From JAQBDA01 sp041301185 (GTDB taxonomy: Bacteria > Chloroflexota > Anaerolineae > Anaerolineales > UBA4823), in contig JBFYSV010000033.1 in NCBI GenBank assembly GCA_041301185.1, positions 1-9,576 of the forward strand: a stretch of 9,576 bases of DNA. The letters are read 5' to 3'. Under the pieces are notes generated by a model, which was not told where the DNA came from, did not search any database, and saw only the letters and a program-made list of their open reading frames with translations. The translations under genes were made by a program, and so were the position numbers. Of this stretch, positions 1 through 5,847 are shown piece by piece (within the stretch, counting starts at the first letter, position 1; each line of letters begins with the position of its first letter).

Positions 1-146
1 GTTTGGATGGTTTTCCGCATATGCCAGGGAAGGCGCGCTTTTAAGGCGTTTTTACATATCGGGCAGGTGTCCAGATCACAGTCGACAATTATTCGTTTTG
101 CATGAGGAAATTCACGATCGGGACGATGACGCGGTCGTGTCTGCAT
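1..146 (-). CDS. Transposase, N-terminal fragment (left outer IS copy, continues off window)
   Basis: Leftward reading frame starting at ATG 146-144 and open for 48 codons to the window edge. It begins MQTRPRHRPDREFPHAKRII and has a Cys-x2-Cys pair (residues 28 and 31, D-T-C-P-I-C) with another Cys at 23, which suggests an N-terminal zinc-binding region as in many IS transposases. The family cannot be named from this fragment. It is called a transposase because the same coding start, with the same upstream sequence, occurs in opposite orientation at the other window end (9484 onwards), so the unit is a dispersed repeat. The upstream A-G-G-G seven bases before the ATG is a plausible ribosome binding site. 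The product would act on the ends of its own IS. Confidence 0.6.
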   Translation of the reverse strand, partial: MQTRPRHRPDREFPHAKRIIVDCDLDTCPICKNALKARLPWHMRKTIQ

Positions 147-204
147 CTTTCAGCCCTTGCTGTTTTTGGAATGGCCGAAGTATATCCCCATAACACTAAG
201 ACAG
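54..204 (-). repeat. Left arm of a 151-bp window-flanking inverted repeat (outer IS end)
   Basis: Positions 54-204 match the reverse complement of 9426-9576 with about four mismatches by eye (C/G near 119, G/T near 139, GC/TT near 176). Similarity stops abruptly beyond the terminal CTGTCTTAG (read inward to the transposase), which marks the IS end close to base 204. The other limit of the match is only the window end, so the real repeat is longer. The two copies face away from each other, leaving about 9.2 kb between their ends. Confidence 0.85.
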
Positions 205-503
205 AAAGGCGGCAACAAAAGAGCAGCTCCCACATCTGGCGGTGTGGGAGTTTGGTTTTAAGATCAAATGGTAAAAGTACGGCGTAAGTAAGGCAGATAA
301 GATGGAATTATCGGAGAGAAAGTATATATTGGGGGGAAGGTATGAGAAATCCATCAGAGTCTATTACTGAGTGGACGAAATGGAAATATTGGCAAGAGTA
401 GGTGAAATGATCACTTATTTTTATGCATGTGGTCAATGATGCTTTTTTTACCGGCATGGATTAGACACACATCCTTATCCGATCATCTCTGGTGCCATAA
501 ACG
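205..503. other. Non-coding spacer between outer and inner IS
   Basis: No gene is recognisable. Very short frames exist (for example ATG at 341, 19 codons, with a G-rich stretch upstream), but none resembles a known protein. The visible structure is a strong hairpin at 227-250 and a tandem pair of 11-mers at 276-297. The latter resemble the repeats beside the integrase remnant at the other end: the first, AGTACGGCGTA, matches AGTAGTGCGTA at 9 of 11. The stretch may be the other end of the old integrative element, but no tRNA-like sequence is visible here. Confidence 0.5.
227..250. terminator. Hairpin with perfect 8-bp stem, intrinsic-terminator-like
   Basis: CTCCCACA at 227-234 pairs perfectly with TGTGGGAG at 243-250 around an 8-base loop. 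It is followed on the + strand by TTTGGTTTTA and preceded by an A-rich stretch that would be a U-tract on the other strand. It could stop transcription in either direction, insulating the region from the outer IS. No intact gene ends next to it, so its original partner is unknown. Confidence 0.55.
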
Positions 504-1579
504 GGTACTGGCCTTCTCAATGGTGGATCATTCGCTCCCCCCTCTGGATGCCCAAAAGGGGTAAAAATTGAGTGGTTTTGCCGTCCAACCGGTTATATCA
601 ACCCGGTCGGGCTTCTTTGTTTCGGGTTTTCACGCCGGATCGAATCTCTTTTCCACTCTCATTCAAGGGAGTGGAAAAGAAAGCAATTCCAACACCGTCC
701 ACCGGTGTGGAGTGAACCCGGCTGCCATGGCGGGTGTTCGTCTGCGATATCGTCTGGGAGTCTGCTGGCCTATGCGCGCCGGGGGCTGGGACAGCATCAC
801 CCTGAGACCCTCGTGGTATCTGACGTAATGGTAATAAGCTCGCCACCACTCCAGGGAGACTTCCGGCTGTGGTGTGGATTGAGCCATGCCCCAAGTCCGA
901 CGGGCTAAGAACGAGACACCCTGCCTCAGGGTGAGGTTGAGGCGCTCGATGAAGGCGGTGTTGATCTTTCCAGAAAATCCCAAAGCCTGCAATCCATCCT
1001 TCAGATATTCCAACTCTCCGCACAACATGCGGCGTTCCACCTTCACCAATCGACGGCTACGGTGGACCTTCTTCAACTAGGCATAAGGCCTGACAGCGCA
1101 AATCCTGGATCCTATCCGTCTTGCCAAGCTGACCGTACCCGACCAGGGCGTGGATACGTTCGTCCACGATGCCATAGTAAATGCAGGTCGGATTTGGACA
1201 AGTGTGACCTAGGTGGAGAGGGTTTTCTTTCGTCCGCGGGGGCTTTTCACTTCCCTCCAGGGCTTGAGTGCCTGCTTTGGTTGAGGATCATCGCCTTTAT
1301 CTTTCTCTGCTTTGCAGAAGGGACAATCATCGGCCGTCTTGGGTTTGAGCGGTGAGTTGTTTTTGGTTTGGGTGCAGCTTTGGTATGAAACCGAAGCATG
1401 GCCAATTGCAGGAGCCAGACCATGGCGAGTAGACAGAGGAGGATGGGAAAAAGGAATGGGTGTGTATTCATCCGGTAATCCAGAGGGAAGGGTGGTATAG
1501 ACCTGACAAGTTTATCTTTGCCAGGCAATATCGTCCACTATTTCCTCCTGAATTACCAACTACAGATTAGGGCTGGACC
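504..1579 (-). mobile_element. Inner IS, copy A (deletion derivative)
   Basis: Bounded by comparison with copy B (7692-9067): similarity begins at GGTACTGGCCTTCTC (504-518) and ends at the complement of GGTCCAGCCCTAATC (1579-1565). The two ends are imperfect inverted repeats of each other, 10 of 15 matching. No target-site duplication is evident. Relative to copy B it lacks about 500 bases of the catalytic core but keeps about 200 bases encoding the zinc-binding segment that B has lost. The right end lies inside a small membrane-protein gene (1580-1780), so the insertion or a later deletion removed the 3' end of that gene. Confidence 0.8.
663..1471 (-). pseudogene. DDE transposase pseudogene, copy A (catalytic core deleted, frameshifted)
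   Basis: Read leftward from ATG 1471 (MNTHPFLFPILLCLLAMVWL, hydrophobic N-terminus). Pieces follow in different frames: D-D-C-P-F-C (around 1330), then C-P-N-P-T-C-I-Y-Y-G and R-C-Q-A, a four-Cys zinc-binding segment (about 1200-1090). The frame then jumps to K-K-V-H-R-S-R-R-L-V-K-V-E, N-T-A-F-I-E-R-L-N (the presumed catalytic Glu) and ends at TGA 663. Two apparent one-base losses (near 1355 and 1206) and a deletion junction near 1085 break the gene. The arrangement (zinc ribbon, DDE core, R-L-N-L-T region) matches a common Chloroflexota IS transposase related to the IS1 group. The family name is from memory and not checked. Non-functional as it stands. Confidence 0.8.
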
Positions 1580-1780
1580 GACAAGCACCAGCTTGAGTGA
1601 AACTTTCGCGCAATACGCCTAGTAGGCCAGCGCAAACAGGGCCAGCGTCAGGATAGAGCCAAGCACAATATGGCCAATGACAAGCGCTTCGCCGTTCCCC
1701 GTCCAAACAACGATCCCTGAAATCAATTGGATTGTTCCGACAATTCGGACAATGTTTTGCAAAATGCAAGTGGTCTTCAT
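1580..1780 (-). pseudogene. Small membrane protein, truncated by IS copy A and carrying an in-frame TAG
   Basis: Leftward from ATG 1780 it encodes 53 residues (MKTTCILQNIVRIVGTIQLI...) to TAG at 1621-1619. The same frame continues A-Y-C-A-K-V-S-L-K-L-V-L-V up to the IS boundary at 1580. Two hydrophobic segments (about residues 7-25 and 33-53) predict a membrane protein. It resembles a small integral-membrane family of unknown function with R-I-V-R at the N-terminus and W-T-G-N in the middle; that resemblance is from memory. It begins 11 bases after the redoxin stop, with GGAAAAG as the ribosome binding site, so it was the third gene of the doxX-redoxin operon. The premature TAG plus loss of the 3' half make it a pseudogene. 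The 53-residue form (1780-1619) might still be translated. Confidence 0.65.
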
Positions 1781-1791
1781 GGAATCTTTTC

Positions 1792-2262
1792 CTACTTTTT
1801 GTTTATCTCATCTGCCATAGCCAGGATTTCCTGGTTGCTGGGAATATCGCTCATGCTGTGCCCATAATGGACAAAACGCGCCACGCCGGCCTTATCAATC
1901 AACACCTGGGCGGGCATGCGGCCAAGCTTGAACAGGTTGACTTCTTGCCCGTAGAGCTTGAGCACGCTGGCTTTAGGGTCGGACAGGCCAATAAAGGGCA
2001 GGGATTCTTTCTGCCAGTAAGCCGTAAATCCTTTGGAATCTTCGGGGCCGACCACTACGACAGCAACGTCGCAAGATACAAACTGGTCATAGTCCTGGCG
2101 CAACTGCGCCATATGCTTTTGGCAGAATGGTCAGACAAAGGTGTGGTTGAAAACCAGCAGCACGTTTTTCTAGCCGCGCAGATCAGCCAGGGAGAAGACC
2201 TTGCCTGAGAAATTGGGCAGGCTAAAATTTGGGGCGGGTTGGCTGAGAGATACACGTGACAT
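1792..2262 (-). pseudogene. AhpC/TSA-type redoxin with in-frame TGA at the active-site Cys position (candidate selenoprotein) and an in-frame TAG
   Basis: From ATG 2262, preceded by AAAAGGAG with 6-base spacing, the frame encodes 156 residues: MSRVSLSQPAPNFSLPNFSG, then K-V-F-S-L-A-D-L-R-G, TAG (codon 31), KNVLLVFNHTFV, TGA (codon 44), PFCQKHMAQLRQDYDQFV and an uninterrupted remainder to TAG at 1794-1792. The opening A-P-x-F-x-L-P-x-x-x-G-x-x-x-S-L and the K-L-G-R-M-P-A-Q segment mark the thioredoxin-fold peroxiredoxin superfamily. Such enzymes reduce peroxides or thiols in the cytoplasm using a Cys in T-x-x-C or C-P-F-C. The TGA replaces the first Cys of that C-P-F-C, and a SECIS-like hairpin follows, so selenocysteine is plausible. 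The TAG at codon 31 has no such excuse, because TAG is also this gene's own stop. The present allele is therefore probably inactive, or the base is a sequence error. It sits in one operon with doxX, 31 bases upstream. Confidence 0.7.
2096..2111 (-). promoter_or_regulatory. SECIS-like hairpin downstream of the redoxin UGA
   Basis: On the coding strand TGGCGC-AGTT-GCGCCA forms a perfect 6-bp stem with a four-base loop whose second base is G. A lower CATA/TATG stem extends it with a bulge. The loop starts 25 bases after the TGA (2133-2131). As I recall the bacterial SECIS consensus, it has a short GC-rich upper stem, an apical loop of about 3-14 bases with G in the first two positions, and 16-37 bases from UGA to loop. 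This hairpin fits. The element would recruit SelB and the selenocysteyl-tRNA to the paused ribosome. The stem could also arise by chance in GC-rich coding sequence. Confidence 0.5.
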
Positions 2263-2293
2263 AGCGGCTCCTTTTGTGAAAATGGGGTATTCG

Positions 2294-2770
2294 TTAGCGG
2301 CCAATGGCCGTTGATAAGATCGTCCGGAGGTTGAATTTTGCGGCGCGTAGCGCACTCCAGGCACCCGTGGCCCATAAAGCCCAGATCACCAGCAGCGGCT
2401 GGAAAAACAGACGAATGAAACGCGCCTGGTCGGTATTGAGCCCAAAGGCATCAATCCGGTTGACGTACTGCGAGATATTGCCGGGGAAGATGAGCACAAA
2501 GAACGCTGCCGTAGCCAGGCCCACCAGCACGCGCTGCCTGGACAGCAATACCAGGCCAAGCCCCAGCGCGATTTCCGCAATGCCGGATAAGACCACCACC
2601 AAGTCGCCATCCAGCGGCACCCACGGCGGAACCTGGGCCAGGAATTCCACGCGCGCAACGGTGAGATGATTTACTCCGGCAAAGATCAGGAATGCACCCA
2701 GCAAGATTCGGAAGATTGTGGGTACAATACCAGGTTTCTCCGGTTGAAAGGTTTTGTCGTCTGTTTTCAT
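2294..2770 (-). CDS. DoxX-family membrane protein
   Basis: 158 residues from ATG 2770 (MKTDDKTFQPEKPGIVPTIF...) to TAA at 2294. A TTG in frame one codon earlier is less likely as start. Four hydrophobic segments are visible, at about residues 16-36, 56-76, 80-98 and 117-139. The F-A-G-V-N-H motif after the first and the L-S-G-I-A-E-I-A-L-G-L-G motif in the second are typical of DoxX-like integral membrane proteins. Members of this superfamily are associated with quinone-linked oxidation or thiol-stress complexes (DoxD/A, and DoxX of the Mycobacterium SodA-SseA complex), though most are uncharacterised. Standing first in an operon with a redoxin supports a redox or oxidative-stress role, which is inference. 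A TATAAT-type box lies 70 bases upstream; the ribosome binding site is weak (A/G-rich). Confidence 0.85.
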   Translation of the reverse strand: MKTDDKTFQPEKPGIVPTIFRILLGAFLIFAGVNHLTVARVEFLAQVPPWVPLDGDLVVVLSGIAEIALGLGLVLLSRQRVLVGLATAAFFVLIFPGNISQYVNRIDAFGLNTDQARFIRLFFQPLLVIWALWATGAWSALRAAKFNLRTILSTAIGR

Positions 2771-2837
2771 CAAGGTTTCTTTCTTTTACTTTTTCTTTCG
2801 CGGTTTGGTTTTATGATTTTTGTTTATATCGCCATAG

Positions 2838-2843
2838 ATTATA
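2838..2843 (-). promoter_or_regulatory. Putative -10 box for the doxX operon
   Basis: Reading leftward, TATAAT occurs within GATATAATC in the AT-rich 2774-2973 spacer, about 68 bases upstream of the doxX start. No convincing -35 hexamer sits 16-18 bases further upstream, so this is a weak promoter assignment. The rest of the spacer holds no recognisable gene. Confidence 0.4.
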
Positions 2844-2973
2844 TCGTACAAGATTTTTACGGCATTTATTCTGGAATTACAAGAGGGTCTTTGTCGAATT
2901 TGGATTGGCGCGCGGTTGGAATCCTGGTAAACGACTTATTTTTCAGTACAGCAAGGATAATGTGGCTTTCCCG

Positions 2974-3405
2974 TTATTCCTCAATTTTTTCTACCAGCAA
3001 TTGGAACACTTGGGCAACCTGCTGCTTTTCCTCGCCGGTCAGCCTGGTGCCGAAACGTTGGATCCATTCGTTGCGCACCGCTATGCTTTCGGCAACCAGT
3101 TGCCGGCCGGGCTCGGTCAGATAAACGCGCCGCACCCGCCGGTCGGCAGGATCGTCCAGGCGCTCCACCCAGCCCTGCCGCACCATCCGCTCTATCAACT
3201 GGCTGGCGCCCGCCGGTGAAAGGGAAAGCGCATGGGTGAAGGCCAGCACTTCGCATGGTCCACGATAGTGCAACTGATACAGCACATTGATCTGAGCCAT
3301 TGAGATGCCCTTGCGGTGAATGTAGCCCATTAAGTCTTGGAGCGAGACCCGCATCAAAAGCGCAATTCCGTCGAGCAGGCTGCGTGAAAACTCTTCTGTT
3401 TCCAT
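2974..3405 (-). CDS. MarR-family transcriptional regulator
   Basis: 143 residues from ATG 3405 (METEEFSRSLLDGIALLMRV) to TAA 2974. The fold is a winged helix. A helix-turn-helix spans about residues 35-80, with S-L-S-P-A-G-A-S-Q-L-I-E-R-M as recognition helix (61-74), followed by the wing D-D-P-A-D-R-R-V-R-R-V-Y-L-T (85-98), which is the MarR hallmark D-x-R-D/R-x-R-x-x-x-L-T. A C-terminal helix (about 120-143) should complete the dimer interface. There is a single Cys (residue 51), so thiol sensing of the OhrR type is possible but its position is not the OhrR one. It is divergent from the dehydrogenase gene. A perfect inverted repeat 24 bases upstream of its own start overlaps both promoters, so it probably represses itself and the dehydrogenase, released by a ligand or oxidant. 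It lies upstream of doxX in the same direction, 200 bases away. Confidence 0.9.
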   Translation of the reverse strand: METEEFSRSLLDGIALLMRVSLQDLMGYIHRKGISMAQINVLYQLHYRGPCEVLAFTHALSLSPAGASQLIERMVRQGWVERLDDPADRRVRRVYLTEPGRQLVAESIAVRNEWIQRFGTRLTGEEKQQVAQVFQLLVEKIEE

Positions 3406-3428
3406 ATCTACTTATTCCACCATGTTCC

Positions 3429-3450
3429 TTGCATTGACAAGCCAATGCAA
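3429..3450. promoter_or_regulatory. Probable MarR operator (perfect inverted repeat)
   Basis: TTGCATTG-N6-CAATGCAA is a perfect 8+8 inverted repeat with 14-bp half-site periodicity, in the size range of MarR-family operators. It covers the -35 hexamer of the rightward promoter (3434-3439) and the expected start point of the leftward marR transcript. Occupancy would therefore block both. Confidence 0.75.
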
Positions 3451-3462
3451 CGGGATTATAGT
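3434..3462 (+). promoter_or_regulatory. Sigma-70-type promoter for the dehydrogenase gene
   Basis: TTGACA (3434-3439, consensus) and TATAGT (3457-3462, 5 of 6) are separated by the optimal 17 bases. Transcription should start near 3469, giving a leader of about 45 bases before the ATG at 3514. The -35 lies wholly inside the inverted-repeat operator. Confidence 0.75.
3455..3460 (-). promoter_or_regulatory. -10 box for marR, overlapping the opposing -10
   Basis: Read leftward, GTTAACTATAATCCCG contains a consensus TATAAT that shares bases with the TATAGT of the opposite promoter. The predicted start point near 3448 lies inside the operator. No good -35 is visible 17 bases upstream (AT-rich), so this promoter may be weak. 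The two promoters cannot both be occupied by RNA polymerase at once. Confidence 0.55.
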
Positions 3463-3513
3463 TAACGATAGTGAATAATATATACATATGAATTATATCA
3501 GATAGGATAAGAT

Positions 3514-4365
3514 ATGGGTACATTGGACGGTAAAGTAGCGGTAATTACAGGCAGCACACGCGGGATCGGGCTGGGGATTGCAGAAGCGTATGCCCGCGAA
3601 GGGGCAGAGCTGGTGGTTTCCTCCCGCTCGCAGGCTGCCGTGGATAAGGCAGTGAATCATCTATGGGAGGCGGGCAGCAAGGCGGTTGGCCTGGCCTGTG
3701 ATGTATCGCAACAGGAGCAGGTACTGGCGCTGGCAAATTTTGCCATGCAGAACTTTGGCAAGGTAGATATTTGGTTCAACAACGCCGGGCTGGAGACAGC
3801 CTATGGCCCGACGATGAGCTATTCCGCGGAGGATTTTACCCGGGTCGTACAAACCAATATCATGGGGGTCTATTACGGTTCGCGCGCTGCCTTGCAGCTC
3901 TTCCTGCCCCAGCGCTCAGGCAAATTGCTCAACATGGTGGGAAGGGGCTATAAAGGCCCGGCGCCCTATCAGAACGCCTACGGGGCCTCCAAAGCATGGG
4001 TGCTTTCCTTCACCAAATCGCTGGCGCAGGAGTACGCCGACAGCAGGGTCGGCATCTTCAATTTCAGCCCGGGGTTAGTCATCACCGATATGCTGACCCA
4101 GATCGATGTGGTCGAAGGCCACGAACACCGGCTCAAGATCTTTCCGGCTGTGGTGCGGATGCTTGGCCGCAAGCCTGATTACCCCGCCCGTAAGGCCGTC
4201 TGGGCTGCTTCGTCTGCCACAGATGGCAAGACCGGCCTGTTGATCAACAGTTTTTCATTACGCGGGGCGTTGGAAGGTGTGATAAAAGAAGGGGCTCGCC
4301 TGGTGACCCGCCGATCTGCGGATATACCAGAGATTCGCATGCGCAGTGTACCGCCGGTTAGATAA
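3514..4365 (+). CDS. Short-chain dehydrogenase/reductase (SDR), with catalytic Ser apparently missing
   Basis: 283 residues from ATG 3514, preceded by AGGATAAG, to TAA. It is a classical SDR with a Rossmann fold. The cofactor glycine motif T-G-S-T-R-G-I-G is at residues 12-19, D-V at 63-64, N-N-A-G at 89-92, the structural Asn in Q-T-N-I-M-G at about 115, and Y-x-x-x-K at Y156/K160. S38-R39 after the second strand favours NADP(H). P-G-L-V-I-T-D-M at 186-193 is the usual post-catalytic loop. The Ser expected 13-14 residues before the Tyr is absent (N-M-V-G-R-G, V142/G143), so normal oxidoreductase chemistry may be impaired. The substrate cannot be told from the sequence. It is regulated by the divergent MarR, and converges with the tocopherol-cyclase-like gene downstream. 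Confidence 0.9.
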   Translation: MGTLDGKVAVITGSTRGIGLGIAEAYAREGAELVVSSRSQAAVDKAVNHLWEAGSKAVGLACDVSQQEQVLALANFAMQNFGKVDIWFNNAGLETAYGPTMSYSAEDFTRVVQTNIMGVYYGSRAALQLFLPQRSGKLLNMVGRGYKGPAPYQNAYGASKAWVLSFTKSLAQEYADSRVGIFNFSPGLVITDMLTQIDVVEGHEHRLKIFPAVVRMLGRKPDYPARKAVWAASSATDGKTGLLINSFSLRGALEGVIKEGARLVTRRSADIPEIRMRSVPPVR

Positions 4366-4414
4366 CGAATTAGTAAAATTATTCTTGCCAACTGATGGTT
4401 TGGCCTAAATTCAC

Positions 4415-4453
4415 GCATTCCGCCGCGTGAACGGGCACGCGGCAGCGGAGTGC
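4415..4453. terminator. Bulged hairpin between convergent genes
   Basis: GCCGCGTG (4422-4429) pairs perfectly with CACGCGGC (4436-4443) around a 6-base loop. GCATTCCG and the complement of GCACTCCG extend the stem outward with a 3-base bulge and one wobble. It lies between the SDR stop (4365) and the opposing stop at 4462, where a shared terminator is expected. There is no clear U-tract on either side, so intrinsic termination is not certain. Confidence 0.5.
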
Positions 4454-4461
4454 CAAGCAGC

Positions 4462-5445
4462 TCACCGGGCAGCCATCAAGCGCTGGAGATCCCCGTTGAT
4501 CTCCAGACCGGCGTGGCGTCCGTGGCCTTCAAAGAGCACGCGTCCGCCGCGTTCACTCAGGCGCACCCGCAGAGAGGCATCCAGTGTTTCATCCACGCGG
4601 CGGCCCATGTTATGCTGCGTGGGGCCATAAATCAGCCCACCGCCTGCCTGCACGGCTTGCATTTCCAGGCGTAGGCGCCGATCGCTCACCACCCAGTCCA
4701 CCCGTTCATCTTGCAGCATCAGGCTTTCTGTACGGGCGCCGGTGTAGGTCGCAAAACGGTACAGAAGGCCATCCAACCACAGCCCAATGATGAAACCGCG
4801 GAAGGCCGATCCCAGCCCGGGAATCATGGCAATGGATGCGGTTAGGCAGATGCGGGGGGCATCAAAATGGTTGCTCTGGAACCAGATATAGCCAGCCGGG
4901 AAAGCTTTGCCCCAGTCTTTTTCGATATAGCCGCGCCCGCCGTCAAAAATATGCCCCTGGCCTTCCACTTCCAGCGTGCCGGAGATGCTGTGATCGAAGC
5001 TCAATACCCCGTGGTAACATTCCATCCAGGGTAGCCAGGCATACCAGCCCATGATCCCTGGCGCAGACCAGCGCACCGGCCAGGGCTGCCCGCCCTGCAA
5101 ACGCAGCTCTCCGCGGATCTGTCCCAACGGCTCAGGCCGGTCGAGCGCCAGGGATAGACTCTCGCGGGTAAAAATGTTCTCACCCACGCGCACTTCAAAA
5201 TGCTGACGGTCTGCCTGGAACTGTTTCAAAGGGAAAGTGTGATACGCTGTGCGCCGGGTATGCCCCTCCAGAACCTGGATGAAGGCGTGCCCGTCTGCAC
5301 CAAGAAAGACGCCAGGGATGATGGCGTAACGCTGATCCTCGGCTGCATTGATCAGGCGATAGTACCAGCCCTCAAAGTACGGTGGGCGGCGATCATGGCC
5401 ATGATAAATTTCCGGATGCAGGGTTTCATAAAGCCAACGCTTCAT
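4462..5445 (-). CDS. Tocopherol-cyclase-family protein
   Basis: 327 residues from ATG 5445 to TGA, with CGGAG as ribosome binding site 8-9 bases upstream. The N-terminal P-Y-F-E-G-W-Y-Y-R (22-30), the central G-R-G-Y-I-E-K-D-W-G-K-A-F-P (170-183) and the following W-F-Q-S-N-H-F (188-194) are the signature blocks of the tocopherol cyclase family (Pfam PF14249). In plants and cyanobacteria this family closes the chromanol ring of tocopherols. Shorter bacterial homologues like this one are uncharacterised and lie in organisms with no tocopherol pathway, so the true substrate, probably a lipid or quinone-like molecule, is unknown. No signal peptide is visible, so it is probably cytoplasmic. It is transcribed towards the SDR gene, whose product could in principle act on related hydrophobic substrates (inference). 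Confidence 0.85.
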   Translation of the reverse strand: MKRWLYETLHPEIYHGHDRRPPYFEGWYYRLINAAEDQRYAIIPGVFLGADGHAFIQVLEGHTRRTAYHTFPLKQFQADRQHFEVRVGENIFTRESLSLALDRPEPLGQIRGELRLQGGQPWPVRWSAPGIMGWYAWLPWMECYHGVLSFDHSISGTLEVEGQGHIFDGGRGYIEKDWGKAFPAGYIWFQSNHFDAPRICLTASIAMIPGLGSAFRGFIIGLWLDGLLYRFATYTGARTESLMLQDERVDWVVSDRRLRLEMQAVQAGGGLIYGPTQHNMGRRVDETLDASLRVRLSERGGRVLFEGHGRHAGLEINGDLQRLMAAR

Positions 5446-5552
5446 CGGTCAACTCCGTTTGGTGGTTTGGAACAATCAAATCTTACCCCTATTCTGGCAA
5501 ATGACCTGGGGATTCATTACTGTAAATCTTTGCACGAGAAGGAGAAAGCTAA

Positions 5553-5778
5553 TTGACTGACAAATATTATATAACCTCCAACTGGAGTTCGTAGAGAGCT
5601 ACAACTGGTCTGGCAGCCTGGCGTTTCGAAGCAAAAGCAGGGAAAGGATCAGGGCTAGGTGAACGGGACCAAATTGACGATCGGTCAGCCAAACCTTGTG
5701 CAGAAACAGGGCTTTTCCCTACTTTGCCACAATTTGGCTTACTCGGCAAGCCTCTCTTTTGTTAATTTTGTCAGTCAA
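5553..5778. mobile_element. 226-bp MITE-like element with 12-bp perfect terminal inverted repeats
   Basis: TTGACTGACAAA at 5553-5564 is exactly repeated in inverse as TTTGTCAGTCAA at 5767-5778. The interior has no intact gene. A short rightward frame around 5576-5660 reads N-L-Q-L-E-F-V-E-S-Y-N-W-S-G-S-L before a stop and could be a transposase scrap. Small internal palindromes occur (CTCCAACTGGAG, GTAGAGAGCTAC). No target-site duplication is evident (flanks GCTAA and CCAGG). Size and ends fit a miniature inverted-repeat transposable element or an IS deletion derivative. It sits between the tocopherol-cyclase-like gene and the end of the toxin-antitoxin operon. Confidence 0.6.
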
Positions 5779-5789
5779 CCAGGCATAAG

Positions 5790-5830
5790 ATCAAACTACC
5801 CCAGCTTATTATTCGCAGGAGTAGCTTGAT
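5790..5830 (-). terminator. 13-bp hairpin downstream of the toxin-antitoxin operon
   Basis: On the minus strand ATCAAGCTACTCC (5830-5818) pairs with GGGGTAGTTTGAT (5802-5790) over 13 positions including two G-U pairs, with a 15-base loop. It begins 17 bases past the stop of the YjzC-like gene and is a likely transcript end or 3' stabilising structure. The following sequence is not U-rich, which weakens the intrinsic-terminator call. Confidence 0.5.
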
Positions 5831-5847
5831 TTTGCCCTCGTTAGTAA

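Noticed and set aside
102..287. Rightward frame over the left outer IS end (MRKFTIGTMTRS...)
   Set aside because: Antisense to the transposase start. It recurs at the right end only because the DNA repeats.
341..400. Tiny rightward frame starting at ATG 341
   Set aside because: Only 19 codons and no recognisable sequence. The G-rich stretch upstream is not enough to support a gene.
1732..2208. Rightward 158-residue frame across the redoxin gene
   Set aside because: Antisense to a gene with clear redoxin motifs, a ribosome binding site and operon context.
2692..3219. Long rightward frames across the marR gene
   Set aside because: Shadows of the leftward MarR gene and of its AT-rich downstream spacer. 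No recognisable protein.
5567..5749. Leftward 60-residue frame inside the MITE-like element
   Set aside because: Low complexity, no ribosome binding site and no recognisable motif; it lies within the terminal-repeat-bounded element.
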